Shown here: positions 35,049 through 44,812 of the stretch, piece after piece | How positions within the stretch are numbered: position 1 is the first letter of the stretch | Layout of the letters: every line of letters starts with the position of its first letter | Assembly: GCF_001884185.1 (NCBI RefSeq) | Contig: NZ_MAOE01000135.1 | Location: 1 to 64,000 of the forward strand | From: Bacillus albus | GTDB taxonomy: Bacteria; Bacillota; Bacilli; Bacillales; Bacillaceae_G | Direction of reading: 5' to 3' | Length of the DNA: 64,000 nt | The notes under the pieces: model-generated | Database searches by the model: none | What the model was told of the DNA's origin: nothing | What the model saw: the letters and a program-made list of their open reading frames with translations, nothing else | Program-made: the position numbers and the translations under genes

Positions 35049-36830
35049 TTATTTCTCTGTTTCTGCTTTATCGCTTGTTACGCTAACCTTACCCCATTTA
35101 TATTGATCTTCTGGTGTGTATTTATAATCTTTTACGCGATTATTTACACCTTTTAAGTCAAATTTATAATGAAGTGGAATTAATGGTACTTCATCGTGAA
35201 CTAATTTTTGCCATTTATCGTAGACATCTTTACGGTATTTTTCATCAGCAGCTTCTGGAGAAATACCTTGTTTTAATAATTCTGTGTTTTTGTCAGTAGC
35301 CCAACGTGGGTAATTGAATGCTGCATTTTTAGCCCAAATACCAGAAGGGTCTGGGTCAGATCCAGTTCCCCAAGCTGCCGCGAAAAGATCAACTTTTGGA
35401 TCATCTTTTTTAATCATATCGTAGAATGAATTAAATTCATGTAAGCGACCATCAAGAAGCTCTACTTTTAGGCCGATGTCTTTCCAAGATTGAATAAAGA
35501 ATTTTGCAAGTGGTTCACTTACATCGCTACCACTCATTGATAAGAAATTAGCTTTAAACTCTTTACCATTCGGATCTTCACGGAATCCATCTCCGTTCGT
35601 ATCTTTATAGCCCGCTTCATCTAATAACTTTTTAGCTTTCTCTACATCTTTATCATAGGAACCAGCTTTATTGTTATGATATTTTGGTAGGGATGGTGGG
35701 ATTGGTGAGTTAGCCGGATAACGTAGGCCGTGATATAATTTTTCACCAATTTCTTTTCGATCGATAGCATACGCCATCGCTTGACGTACACGAACATCTT
35801 TAAATTTCTCCTTATCCATTACTACTTCTTCTTTTTCTTTATCCATATGGCCTAATTTAAAACCGATATAGCTATAGTATAAATCAGTTTTGCCGACTAA
35901 TTGTGCATTTTTTAATTTACTTACATTTGGATATTGATCTGCACTTACTTCAGCAATGTCAATATCACCATTTTTTAAGGACGCGTTAACAACAGAAGGG
36001 TTAACAACTTTTAAAACCATACTTTTCAGTTTTGCTTTTCCACCATAATAGTCATCAAAACGTTCAAATTCAACGGATTCTCCAGGAGTGATTTTCTTCA
36101 CTTTAAAAGGTCCGAAACCAATTGGGTTTTTACGGATTTTGTCAGATTCTGCTAATTTATCGATTGGTACATCTCCTAAGTATTTCTTATGAAGAGGGTA
36201 TGTCCAAAGCCCAGTTTTCACTGAAGGATTCGGCTCTTTAAATGTAATCGAAATTGTTTTTGGATCCGTTACCTTGATACCTGAAATTTTTTCTGCTTTT
36301 CCATTGTGGTAATCTTCCATACCTTCAATCATTTGCATTTGAGAGTCATAGCGAGAACCAGCATATTGTTTGTTACCAATCACTAGATAAGAGTATTCTA
36401 AATCTTCAGCAGTAACAGGGTTTCCATCATGCCATTTTACATTATCTTTGATTTTTAATGTAATTGTCTTTTTATCTTCAGAAATTTCATATGTAGCAGC
36501 GCCATCATTCGTGTATTCCCAGTTTTCATCATTTGATAATAACGATTCATCGAAAATTGTAATGACTTGGTTATCAGGATCTCCTTCATATACAGCGAAA
36601 TTTAAAAGTCCTTCAAATGGTGTATTAGAAACAAGACCATATGTTAATGAACCATCTTTAATTTCCTTTTTATCATTTTTAACAGATGCACTAAATTTAT
36701 TTGTATCTACTTTTTTTGTACTGCTCGTTTTTTCACTACCACCACTACCGCTGCCCCCACATGCTGAAAGTAGTAATGTTGAAACTGCAAGTGTACTTAA
36801 TACTTTGAAAAACTTCGGCTTATTTGTCAT
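35049..36830 (-). CDS. oppA: Oligopeptide ABC transporter substrate-binding lipoprotein
   Basis: About 593 residues. The signal peptide ends in the lipobox LSAC, followed by a Gly/Ser linker (GGSGSGGSEK). The mature protein is a family 5 peptide-binding protein (SBP_bac_5): NVKWHDGNPVTAEDLEYSY, RQAMAYAIDRKEIGEKLYHG. It delivers peptides to the OppBC channel. The ATG at 36830 follows AAGGGGTGG; the GTG three codons earlier lies in that site. Last gene of the opp operon. B. cereus group genomes carry many OppA paralogues, so the peptide preference is unknown. Confidence 0.9.
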   Translation of the reverse strand: MTNKPKFFKVLSTLAVSTLLLSACGGSGSGGSEKTSSTKKVDTNKFSASVKNDKKEIKDGSLTYGLVSNTPFEGLLNFAVYEGDPDNQVITIFDESLLSNDENWEYTNDGAATYEISEDKKTITLKIKDNVKWHDGNPVTAEDLEYSYLVIGNKQYAGSRYDSQMQMIEGMEDYHNGKAEKISGIKVTDPKTISITFKEPNPSVKTGLWTYPLHKKYLGDVPIDKLAESDKIRKNPIGFGPFKVKKITPGESVEFERFDDYYGGKAKLKSMVLKVVNPSVVNASLKNGDIDIAEVSADQYPNVSKLKNAQLVGKTDLYYSYIGFKLGHMDKEKEEVVMDKEKFKDVRVRQAMAYAIDRKEIGEKLYHGLRYPANSPIPPSLPKYHNNKAGSYDKDVEKAKKLLDEAGYKDTNGDGFREDPNGKEFKANFLSMSGSDVSEPLAKFFIQSWKDIGLKVELLDGRLHEFNSFYDMIKKDDPKVDLFAAAWGTGSDPDPSGIWAKNAAFNYPRWATDKNTELLKQGISPEAADEKYRKDVYDKWQKLVHDEVPLIPLHYKFDLKGVNNRVKDYKYTPEDQYKWGKVSVTSDKAETEK

Positions 36831-36842
36831 TTCTTCCACCCC

Positions 36843-37748
36843 TTATCCTTTTCTTTGTCTTGCGTCGGCCGAACGGCGTAGCGCTTGACCAATAAAATTT
36901 ATACACAGCATCAATGTTAAAATCATGATTGATGCGGGTAACCAAATCCACCATTTCTCTTGTAATACATCTGGATTTCTAGCATAACTAACAAGTGTCC
37001 CAAGGCTTGGTGTACTTTCTGGTAGACCAAATCCTAAGAAAGTTAGACCAGATTCAATACCGATGTTTCCAGCAAGGTTTAATGTAATGCTAACGATGAT
37101 AATGGAGCTTAAGTTAGGTAGCACTTGGAAAAGAATGATTTTCCAGTTTGGTGTACCTAAAGTTTTTGATGCAGAGACATAATCAAGTTCTTTTTCAGTT
37201 AATACTTTTGAGCGAATTAATCTTGCCTTTCCTGTCCATAAGAACACGCTCATAATTAAAATGAAAGTGAAAATATTGAATGTAGGAACAAGTGTAATAA
37301 AAACAATTACAAGCATTAAAAATGGTAAAACCATAACGAAGTCGATAATGCGCATAATGATATTATCAATTGTTCCTCCAAAATAACCGGCAATTAATCC
37401 AATTGAAAGGCCAATGAAACAAGAAAGAATAGTAATTGCTAATCCGATTGTAAAGGAGTTACGTGTACCAATAATAAGTTGGCCGAAAATATCGCGTCCT
37501 CCATAATCTGTTCCTAACCAATGTTCAGCAGAGGGAGGAGCATAAATAGCGAATAAATCAACTCGTACAATATCTTCTTGTTTCATAATAAAAGATGTTG
37601 CGTAGACTGCTAGTAATAAGATTGCTAGGAAAACAAGTGAAAACATTGCTAATTTATCTTTACGAAGTTCTCGCCACATAATAGAGAAACCAGAAGGGCT
37701 TTTTTCGTAATGAACCACTTCAGTTTGTTTTTCAGGGTTTGCTAACAT
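36843..37748 (-). CDS. oppC: Oligopeptide ABC transporter permease OppC
   Basis: A 301-residue inner-membrane permease with an extended N-terminal cytosolic tail and about six helices. It has the BPD_transp_1 EAA-type loop YVSASKTLGTPNWKIILFQVLPN. Together with OppB it forms the peptide channel. AAAGGAG precedes its ATG. It lies 12 bases from oppA. Confidence 0.9.
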   Translation of the reverse strand: MLANPEKQTEVVHYEKSPSGFSIMWRELRKDKLAMFSLVFLAILLLAVYATSFIMKQEDIVRVDLFAIYAPPSAEHWLGTDYGGRDIFGQLIIGTRNSFTIGLAITILSCFIGLSIGLIAGYFGGTIDNIIMRIIDFVMVLPFLMLVIVFITLVPTFNIFTFILIMSVFLWTGKARLIRSKVLTEKELDYVSASKTLGTPNWKIILFQVLPNLSSIIIVSITLNLAGNIGIESGLTFLGFGLPESTPSLGTLVSYARNPDVLQEKWWIWLPASIMILTLMLCINFIGQALRRSADARQRKG

Positions 37749-37765
37749 AACGTCTGCTCCTTTCT

Positions 37766-38731
37766 TTAATCAATACGAATACGTGGATCGACGATGCTTA
37801 GAATAATATCTGAAAGGAGAGTTCCAAGTAACGTTGCAAATCCAGTAAACATAACGAGTGCAGTTATTACACTAAAATCGCGTTGAGAGATAGATTGTAT
37901 AAATAGTTGTCCAATTCCTGGATAGCTAAAAATACTTTCTAAGAAGATGGCACCGCCAACCAATCCTGTAATTTCATAGCCTAAGAAGGCTGCAATTGGT
38001 AAGAATGAATTTCGTAAAATATGTCTAGAATAGATTTTTGATTCTGGAACACCTTTTGCTCTTACTGTACGAACAAAATCTTTATGCTTCGTATCGATAA
38101 TTTCGCTTCGTAAATATTGAACAGTACCAACTGTTGCAATTAATGCGCCGGATAAAGCTGGTAAGAGAAGGTGATTCAATTTGCTTAAATAGTAAGCAAA
38201 TGTACCTGTTGCAACTTGAGGATCTACGCTACCACCGGTTGGGAATATTGCAAACTTAAATCCGAATAGGAAGAGCATAATTAATGCAAATATAAATAGT
38301 GGTGTAGCAAATCCTAGATAGTTGTAAATGGTAATGAGTCGATCAGCCCATGTATCATTCCACCGCCCACTTATAACTCCTAGTGGTATGGCAATTAAAT
38401 AAGTAAGAATAAGAATGACAAGTGCTAAAGATACTGTATTTCCAAGTCGTTCTCCAATTAAATCAGTTACTTTCATTTTATGTGCATAGGAAATACCGAA
38501 GTCACCTTGGACGGCATTTTTAATCCAGCGAACATATTGTGTTGTAACTGGGTCATTTAATCCAAGTTTTTCACGTTGTTCTTCAATTACTTTTGGATCC
38601 GCTTTTGGATTCATTGCTCTGCCGGTTAAGGCATCGCCTGGCATTGCCTTAGCTAATAGAAAGACAAGTACACTTAACACGAATAATTGCGGGATCATTA
38701 CTAAAAATCTCCGTAATATAAACTTCCACAT
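37766..38731 (-). CDS. oppB: Oligopeptide ABC transporter permease OppB
   Basis: A 321-residue permease with about six helices. It opens with WKFILRRFLVMIPQLFVLSVLVFLL, the family's typical N-terminus. The EAA-type loop FVRTVRAKGVPESKIYSRHILRN contacts the ATPases. It is 17 bases upstream of oppC in the same operon. Confidence 0.9.
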   Translation of the reverse strand: MWKFILRRFLVMIPQLFVLSVLVFLLAKAMPGDALTGRAMNPKADPKVIEEQREKLGLNDPVTTQYVRWIKNAVQGDFGISYAHKMKVTDLIGERLGNTVSLALVILILTYLIAIPLGVISGRWNDTWADRLITIYNYLGFATPLFIFALIMLFLFGFKFAIFPTGGSVDPQVATGTFAYYLSKLNHLLLPALSGALIATVGTVQYLRSEIIDTKHKDFVRTVRAKGVPESKIYSRHILRNSFLPIAAFLGYEITGLVGGAIFLESIFSYPGIGQLFIQSISQRDFSVITALVMFTGFATLLGTLLSDIILSIVDPRIRID

Positions 38732-38745
38732 GTTTTATCACTCCC

Positions 38746-39672
38746 TTATGGTAATGCCACCCGGTGCGTTGGCGAAATTGGTTTTAAATCATAAGCCCGC
38801 CCGTTTTCATTGAAATAATTTTCATATGATTTCTCGTATTCAGAGCTTACTTGTTGACGAAGCTTACGCTGTCTCTCTCTGTTTTCAGGACGAATATCAG
38901 GAATGGCTGATATTAGGCGCTTCGTATAAATATGTTGCGGATTACTGTATATTTCTGCACTAGTTGCTTCTTCGACGATACGTCCGCGATACATAACACC
39001 GATACGATCACACATATGACGAATTACACCTAAATCATGACTAATGAATAAGTACGTTAGTCCGAGCTCAGCTTGTAAATCCTGCAAGAAGTTTAATACT
39101 TGAGCTTGTACAGAAACATCTAGTGCTGATACAGGTTCATCAGCGATAATAAGCTTTGGTTTTAATGTAAGAGCGCGTGCAATACCAATCCGCTGCCTTT
39201 GCCCACCGGAAAATTCATGTGGATATTTATAAATTGACTCTGGATTTAGACCAACTTTATCAAGATATTCTTGAACTGCTCTACGTTCTTCATCAGGTGA
39301 GAGCTTCTCAAAATTTCTAAGAGGTTCAGCAATAATGTCGAGAACACGTTTCTTCGGATTTAATGATGAATATGGGTCTTGGAAAATCATTTGAATATCT
39401 TTTCGTTGTTCACGTAACTCAGAGCGACTTAACTTTGTTAAATCTCGATTATTAAAATGAATGCTACCCTCTGTTGCTTTCGTTAAATGCATAATTGCTT
39501 TACCTGTTGTTGATTTACCACTTCCGGATTCACCAACAATCCCGTACGTTTCACCTGGTTGTAATTCAAAACTTACACCATCTACAGCACGTACATAATC
39601 TAATGTGCGGCCGAAGAAACCACCTTTAATTGGGAAATGTACTTTTAAATCTTCTACTTTAAGCAGTGCCAT
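38746..39672 (-). CDS. oppF: Oligopeptide ABC transporter ATPase OppF
   Basis: A 308-residue ABC ATPase. Walker A is GESGSGKST, the signature FSGGQRQRIGIARAL, Walker B LIIADEP. A C-terminal oligopeptide-transporter extension (about 235-308) is present. It pairs with OppD to energise peptide import. It overlaps oppD by 14 bases. Confidence 0.9.
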   Translation of the reverse strand: MALLKVEDLKVHFPIKGGFFGRTLDYVRAVDGVSFELQPGETYGIVGESGSGKSTTGKAIMHLTKATEGSIHFNNRDLTKLSRSELREQRKDIQMIFQDPYSSLNPKKRVLDIIAEPLRNFEKLSPDEERRAVQEYLDKVGLNPESIYKYPHEFSGGQRQRIGIARALTLKPKLIIADEPVSALDVSVQAQVLNFLQDLQAELGLTYLFISHDLGVIRHMCDRIGVMYRGRIVEEATSAEIYSNPQHIYTKRLISAIPDIRPENRERQRKLRQQVSSEYEKSYENYFNENGRAYDLKPISPTHRVALP

Positions 39673-40678
39673 GAGTTACGTCATCTCCTTTCTTATCTTG
39701 GAAGTTGAAATGCTTGTAGCAAGTACAACGCACCCAGTGGTCTGGTTTTACTTCATGTAAAATTGGATTTTCCTCGTGCTGATCAGGTCTAATCCATGGA
39801 ATTCGAGCTTGGAAGCGGCAACCTGTGCGAGGAAGTTTCGCTAACGTAGGAACCACCCCTTGAATTACATGCAATTTTTCTTTTTCAGCATACGCAGATG
39901 GAATGGAGTTTAATAGAGAACGAGTATATGGGTGAAGAGGGTTGTTAAAAATCTCTTCAACTTTTCCTGTTTCTACAACTTGTCCAGCGTACATAACGAC
40001 GATACGATCGGCTGTTTCTGCGACAACACTTAAATCATGAGTAATTAAAATGATGCCCATTTTCGTTTGTTCTTGAATAGATTTTAGTAAGTCTAAAATT
40101 TGTGCTTGGATGGTTACGTCAAGAGCCGTTGTTGGCTCATCCGCAATAATGAGTGCTGGGTTACAAGCAATTGCAATTGCGATAACAATTCTTTGTCTCA
40201 TTCCGCCAGATAATTCGTGTGGGTATTGTTTATATGTAAGTTCTGGTTTTGGAATACCAACTTGATGAAGTAGTTCTAAGGTGCGTTCTTTCTTTTCAAC
40301 TTTTGAAAGGCTTGTGTGGTAGTCTAAGTTTTCTTCGATTTGTTTTCCAACTGTCATAAGAGGATCGAGTGCTGTAAGAGGTTCTTGGAAAATCATGCCG
40401 ATGTTTGATCCGCGTACTTTATTCATTTCTGCGGCTGACATAGATAGTAAATCCTTATCTCTATAGTTAAGCTGCCCTTGTAATTTTGTATTTGCTTCAT
40501 TATGCAGTCGCATAATAGAAAGGGCAAGTGCACTTTTTCCGCAACCAGATTCACCAACTATCGCGACAATTTCATTTTCATGGACAGTTAACGAAACATC
40601 ATCAACGGCTGCATGATATTGATCTTGAATGCGAAAGGAAGTCTGTAAGTTTTCAATGCGAAGAAGTGGATTCTTCAT
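39659..40678 (-). CDS. oppD: Oligopeptide ABC transporter ATPase OppD
   Basis: A 339-residue ABC ATPase. Walker A is GESGCGKSA, the signature LSGGMRQRIVIAIAI, Walker B LIIADEP. A C-terminal extension has cysteines (GCRFQA, CTCYK) as in OppD proteins with an iron-sulfur-like motif. The ATG at 40678 follows GATGGAGGGATAGCC. The open frame extends 105 bases further without support. First gene of an oppDFBCA operon; many Bacillus opp operons instead run A-B-C-D-F. Confidence 0.9.
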   Translation of the reverse strand: MKNPLLRIENLQTSFRIQDQYHAAVDDVSLTVHENEIVAIVGESGCGKSALALSIMRLHNEANTKLQGQLNYRDKDLLSMSAAEMNKVRGSNIGMIFQEPLTALDPLMTVGKQIEENLDYHTSLSKVEKKERTLELLHQVGIPKPELTYKQYPHELSGGMRQRIVIAIAIACNPALIIADEPTTALDVTIQAQILDLLKSIQEQTKMGIILITHDLSVVAETADRIVVMYAGQVVETGKVEEIFNNPLHPYTRSLLNSIPSAYAEKEKLHVIQGVVPTLAKLPRTGCRFQARIPWIRPDQHEENPILHEVKPDHWVRCTCYKHFNFQDKKGDDVTHGTA

Positions 40679-40834
40679 GGCTATCCCTCCATCTTTTCTG
40701 AAAAGACTAAATATTTTGTATGTTGTTGTTATTTTAATATAAATTGACAATGTTTGACAAGAAAAAGTTGAGAAAATATTCAAAAATCTTTTTATACAGA
40801 GATTGAATGCTGTTATATAAGGGATTGAAGTTAT

Positions 40835-40849
40835 TTGAAAACGCTAACA
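40835..40849 (+). promoter_or_regulatory. cre site (CcpA) between glpT and oppD
   Basis: TTGAAAACGCTAACA matches WTGNAARCGNWWWCA at all 15 positions. It lies about 157 bases upstream of oppD and 113 bases after the glpT stop. It is most likely to act on opp. Confidence 0.6.
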
Positions 40850-40864
40850 TATAATGAGAGGAGG

Positions 40865-40893
40865 ATAAATCTTTTGTAAGAAAAAAGATTTAT
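40865..40893. terminator. AT-rich hairpin upstream of opp
   Basis: ATAAATCTTTT / AAAAGATTTAT stem around GTAAGAA, close behind the glpT terminator. It may be a second terminator or part of the opp control region. Confidence 0.4.
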
Positions 40894-40900
40894 ATGTAGA

Positions 40901-40940
40901 AAAAAGAGAGGTGTTCTGGAAAGAACAGTCTCTCTTTTTT
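40901..40940 (-). terminator. Terminator of glpT
   Basis: AAAAAGAGAG and CTCTCTTTTT flank an inner GTTCT/AGAAC stem with loop GGAA. The T-run follows in the minus direction. Confidence 0.75.
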
Positions 40941-40961
40941 TGATAAGAATAATATTAGCGA

Positions 40962-42311
40962 TTAAGCTTGCTTTTGTTTTGGAGCTCCTGTTTTTAAAGT
41001 AAGAGCAAGGAAGAACATTGCAAGTACACAAGATGCAAGTAATAAGATGAATCCGCCATCCCAGCCAAATGCATCGACGATAAAGCCCATAGCAGCACTA
41101 GCGAAAGCTGCTCCGCCTAAGTAACCGAAGAAGCCAGTTAAGCCCGCTGCAGTTCCAGCAGCTTTCTTTGGTGCTAAGTCAAGAGCGTGTAGACCAATTA
41201 GCATAACAGGTCCGTAAATTAAAAATCCAATCGCGACAAGTGCGATACTATCAACCATTGGATTCCCAGGAGGGTTTAGCCAATAAACAAGAACGGCGAT
41301 AAATACACCAACCATAAATAAAATACCGGCAGGTGCGCGGCGTCCTTTAAATAGTTTATCACTCATCCAGCCACAAAGAAGTGTACCTGGAATACCAGCC
41401 CATTCATATAGAGCGTAAGCTGTACGTGAGCTACTATGAGTAAAGCTTTTTTCTTCTACTAAATAAGTAGGAGCCCAGTCTACAACGCCGTAACGTACGA
41501 AATATACGAAAACGTTCGCAATAGCGATGTACCATAAAAATTTATTGTTTAGTACATATTTAAATAAAATTTCTTTTGCTGAAAGTTCGCGTTCGCGATC
41601 TTGTACTTTCTCATCTGGTGGATATTCTCCAGTATGTTCTTCAATAGAAGGTAATCCGCAAGATTGAGGTGTATCTTTCATCGTAATTAACACATAAATA
41701 CCAACTAAAATTGAAAGAATACCTGGGAAGTAAAAAATACTATGCCAGTCATTTGCAAAGAAATATAAGCCTAATGTTACAAGAGAAGGCATAAGTGCGC
41801 CGCCGACATTATGAGCGACGTTCCAAATAGACATTTTTGTACCACGTTCACTAATAGAGAACCAGTGAACCATCGTACGGCCACAAGGAGGCCATCCCAT
41901 ACCTTGTACCCATCCGTTTAAAAACTGAAGTACAAACATAAGTATAATGCTCGTTGTAATGAAAGAAAATGAGCCGAAAATAATATTAATGATACCTGAT
42001 AAAAATAGTCCAGCTGCTAAAAAGTAGCGAGGATTACAACGGTCGGATACGATACCCATAAGAAATTTACTTAATCCGTAAGCGATAGAAACTGCTGAAA
42101 GGATAACCCCAAGTTCGCCTTTACTAAAGCCTTGTTCAATTAAGTATGGCATTGCTAGTGAAAAGTTTTTTCGAACAAAGTAATAACCTGCATAACCGAT
42201 GAAGATACCTAAGAATACTTGTAAACGTAATTTACGGTATTCACTATCAACGCGATCAGCTGGTAAGCGTTCCGCGTGGGGCGCAGGTTTAAAGAATTGT
42301 GTGAAAAACAT
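40962..42311 (-). CDS. glpT: Glycerol-3-phosphate transporter (OPA family)
   Basis: A 449-residue membrane antiporter with 12 helices. Family signatures include [33 protein letters not shown] and [14 protein letters not shown]. GlpT exchanges glycerol-3-phosphate for phosphate. The uptake role is from family knowledge. GGGGAGG lies upstream of the ATG. A leader of about 140 bases with a terminator-like hairpin precedes it. Confidence 0.9.
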   Translation of the reverse strand: MFFTQFFKPAPHAERLPADRVDSEYRKLRLQVFLGIFIGYAGYYFVRKNFSLAMPYLIEQGFSKGELGVILSAVSIAYGLSKFLMGIVSDRCNPRYFLAAGLFLSGIINIIFGSFSFITTSIILMFVLQFLNGWVQGMGWPPCGRTMVHWFSISERGTKMSIWNVAHNVGGALMPSLVTLGLYFFANDWHSIFYFPGILSILVGIYVLITMKDTPQSCGLPSIEEHTGEYPPDEKVQDRERELSAKEILFKYVLNNKFLWYIAIANVFVYFVRYGVVDWAPTYLVEEKSFTHSSSRTAYALYEWAGIPGTLLCGWMSDKLFKGRRAPAGILFMVGVFIAVLVYWLNPPGNPMVDSIALVAIGFLIYGPVMLIGLHALDLAPKKAAGTAAGLTGFFGYLGGAAFASAAMGFIVDAFGWDGGFILLLASCVLAMFFLALTLKTGAPKQKQA

Positions 42312-42363
42312 AAAATGAAAATCCTCCCCTAATTAATTCGAAGTGTTGTAAGGCAGAGAGAAT

Positions 42364-42414
42364 ATAAAAAGGCCATGAAATATAAAAAAGTTTCCTTTTT
42401 TATGATTCATAGCC
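42364..42414 (-). terminator. Leader hairpin upstream of glpT (attenuator)
   Basis: On the minus strand GGCTATGAA pairs with TTCATGGCC (9 pairs, one G-T), with an inner AAAAAAG / CTTTTTT stem, followed by TTTTTAT. It sits between the promoter and the start codon. In Bacillus, glpT leaders are antiterminated by GlpP with glycerol-3-phosphate, which this fits. Confidence 0.7.
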
Positions 42415-42459
42415 GTGTACTCCGATTCTCCGTGACTGTCAATATTAACTTCGTCGAAA

Positions 42460-42496
42460 ATTATACAACTTTGTGACAAAAATGTAAACGTTTTTA
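42460..42496 (-). promoter_or_regulatory. glpT promoter overlapped by a cre-like site
   Basis: On the minus strand TTTACA (42488-42483) and TATAAT (42465-42460) are 17 bases apart. On the plus strand ATGTAAACGTTTTTA (42482-42496) matches the cre consensus at 14 of 15 positions and covers -35, so glucose repression by CcpA is likely. Confidence 0.65.
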
Positions 42497-42582
42497 TAAT
42501 AAAACCTGTTGACGGATTTTGTTCGTGGGATTAATATTTAAATACATTAAATATTTTATTGTTTAAATAAGAGGTGGATAAC

Positions 42583-43041
42583 ATGCCAAATGATATGACG
42601 CATATCGATAAAATTCAAGCTCTTGCCTTTTCGATTGGAAAGAAAATGCAGACGGAGTTATTAGAACAAATGCAAGCAACAGGACTTACACCACCGCAGT
42701 TTTATATTTTAAAGATTTTAGATCATTATGGAGCTTCAAGGGCGACAAAATTAGCAAAAAAGATGTATGTAAAGCCTAGCGCAATTACAGTGATGATTGA
42801 TCGCTTAATTGACCAAGAGCTTGTAGAGCGTTATCACGACAAAGATGACCGTCGTGTTGTCATCATTGAGTTAACAAAAAAGGGGAAAGCTAGAGTAGAA
42901 GAGGCAATGACCGCTCGTAATGAGCACATTGCAAAATATTTCTCACATTTAGAATTACAAGAAAGAGAAGATTTGTTACGCCTCTTTGAGAAGCTAGAAA
43001 CAATTATTTGCGGGACACAAGAGAAAAAAGAGAATAACTAA
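42583..43041 (+). CDS. MarR-family transcriptional regulator
   Basis: A 152-residue winged-helix regulator. The DNA-binding core lies at about 45-95 (ATKLAKKMYVKPSAITVMIDRLIDQELVER, with the DDRRVV wing). MarR proteins often repress the adjacent efflux pump and are released by a pump substrate. The ATG at 42583 follows AAGAGGTGG; the earlier GTG lies in that site. It is 19 bases from the MFS pump and in the same operon. AT-rich repeats just upstream (TTTAAATA) could be its operator. Confidence 0.88.
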   Translation: MPNDMTHIDKIQALAFSIGKKMQTELLEQMQATGLTPPQFYILKILDHYGASRATKLAKKMYVKPSAITVMIDRLIDQELVERYHDKDDRRVVIIELTKKGKARVEEAMTARNEHIAKYFSHLELQEREDLLRLFEKLETIICGTQEKKENN

Positions 43042-43060
43042 GAGGAATTGAGGAGATTAC

Positions 43061-44674
43061 ATGGAGCAACAAGAAAATATAAATAGAAAGTTGTTGTTAA
43101 TCGGTTTAATAATTGCGATGCTATTTGCTGCATTAGATGGAACAATCGTTGGTACAGCAATGCCGCGTATCGTCGGTGAACTAGGTGGATTAAGCTTAAT
43201 GACGTGGTTAACAACAGCTTATATGTTAACATCAACGACAGTTGTACCAATTGCAGGTAAATTAGCAGATTTACTTGGTCGTCGTAACGTATATATAACA
43301 GGGCTAGTTATCTTTATGGTTGGCTCAGCGTTATGTGGTATGGCAAATGGTATGACAGAATTAATTATTTTCCGTGGTATTCAAGGTCTTGGTGGCGGTA
43401 TTATGATGCCGATGGCTATGATTATTATCGGAGATATGTTCACGGGGAAAGAACGTGCGAAATGGCAAGGTATTTTTGGTGCGTTATACGGTCTTGCTTC
43501 TGTAATTGGGCCACAAGTTGGTGGTTGGATTGTAGATGCAGTGAACTGGAGATGGGTATTCTATATCAACTTACCAGTTGGTATTTTAGCAACAATCTTT
43601 ATTGCAATGGGATTAAAATCACATAAACAAACAGGACCAATTAAAATTGATATCGCTGGAATTTTCACGATGATTCTCGGTGTTGTAAGTTTATTACTTG
43701 CATTAACGTTTGGCGGAAAAGATTACCCATGGGATTCTTGGCAAATTATCGGTTTATTTGCATTAGCTCTAATTGGTATCGTTAGCTTTATTATCGTTGA
43801 AACGAAGGCAGAAGAACCGATTTTACCGATGCATTTCTTTAAAAATCGTACATTTACATTATTAAATGCGATTGGATTCTTTATGAGTATTGGAATGTTC
43901 GGTGCGATTATGTTCGTACCATTCTTTATGCAAGGAATTGTAGGAGTAAGTGCTGCTGAATCAGGAACAATTATGACGCCGATGATGATTACAATGATTG
44001 TGATGAGTATTATCGGTGGGCAACTTGTATTAAAAGTTGGTGTAAAACCACAAATTATTACAGGAATGCTTATAATGGCTGGAGGATTCTGGTTATTAAC
44101 AACGATGGATATGCACACAACTAAATTGACTGCAACGTCTTATATGATGGTTATAGGTTTAGGTATGGGTCTTGTAATGCCAACGTTAACATTAGCGTTA
44201 CAAGAAAGCTTCCCGAAAAAAGACCTTGGTGTCGTAACATCATCAAGTCAGTTCTTCCGTCAAATTGGTGGAACATTTGGTATTACAATTTTAGGATCAA
44301 TTATGAATAACACTTCAGGTACAACATTAACAAAGAATTTAGTACCTGTATTAGATACGTTCCCGAAAGAAGCGGGACAAATGGTAACGAAATTTAAAGA
44401 TATGATTCATACAGATCCACAAGGTTTATATTCGATGCTATTTAGTCCAGAGGCATTAAAACAAATGCCAGAAGCGTTTGCTAACAGCATTGTACCAATT
44501 TTGAAAAACTCTTTAGTAGACTCACTCCATACTGTATTCTTAACAGGATTAGTATTTATCGTAGTAGGTGCTATCTTTACGATTTTCTTACAGAAGATTA
44601 AACTGTCAGATCGTAAAAAAGATGCTGAAGAGCCAGCTACAGAGGAAAAAGAACAAACTATATCCTATTCGTAA
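43061..44674 (+). CDS. MFS multidrug efflux transporter, 14-helix DHA2 family
   Basis: A 537-residue transporter of the EmrB/QacA (DHA2) group with about 14 helices. Motif A is LADLLGRRNVY, and motif C-like sequences are in GLASVIGPQVGGW. It exports drugs or other toxic compounds by proton antiport. TTGAGGAG precedes the ATG. It is the likely target of the MarR regulator encoded before it. The substrates are unknown. Confidence 0.9.
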   Translation: MEQQENINRKLLLIGLIIAMLFAALDGTIVGTAMPRIVGELGGLSLMTWLTTAYMLTSTTVVPIAGKLADLLGRRNVYITGLVIFMVGSALCGMANGMTELIIFRGIQGLGGGIMMPMAMIIIGDMFTGKERAKWQGIFGALYGLASVIGPQVGGWIVDAVNWRWVFYINLPVGILATIFIAMGLKSHKQTGPIKIDIAGIFTMILGVVSLLLALTFGGKDYPWDSWQIIGLFALALIGIVSFIIVETKAEEPILPMHFFKNRTFTLLNAIGFFMSIGMFGAIMFVPFFMQGIVGVSAAESGTIMTPMMITMIVMSIIGGQLVLKVGVKPQIITGMLIMAGGFWLLTTMDMHTTKLTATSYMMVIGLGMGLVMPTLTLALQESFPKKDLGVVTSSSQFFRQIGGTFGITILGSIMNNTSGTTLTKNLVPVLDTFPKEAGQMVTKFKDMIHTDPQGLYSMLFSPEALKQMPEAFANSIVPILKNSLVDSLHTVFLTGLVFIVVGAIFTIFLQKIKLSDRKKDAEEPATEEKEQTISYS

Positions 44675-44676
44675 TG

Positions 44677-44709
44677 AAAAAGCATCGCCTTATGGCGGTG
44701 CTTTTTTTG
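44677..44709 (+). terminator. Terminator of the MarR-MFS operon
   Basis: AAAAGCATCGCC / GGCGGTGCTTTT stem with loop TTAT, one T-G pair, and a T-run. Confidence 0.85.
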
Positions 44710-44743
44710 AGTATAACCTTAAAAGCTTTTTCGTGAGAAATGA

Positions 44744-44792
44744 TTGACGTATTTCTAGAAATACGTTATATTATTTTCTGTAAACGGTTACA
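44744..44792 (+). promoter_or_regulatory. rbs promoter with two palindromes
   Basis: TTGACG (44744-44749) and TATATT (44767-44772) are 17 bases apart. The perfect 20-base palindrome ACGTATTTCTAGAAATACGT (44747-44766) spans the spacer. CTGTAAACGGTTACA (44778-44792), around the transcription start, is a LacI-type palindrome and matches the cre consensus at 14 of 15 positions, so RbsR, CcpA or both could bind. Confidence 0.7.
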
Positions 44793-44812
44793 TGAAATGG
44801 AGAGGGAAAAGA

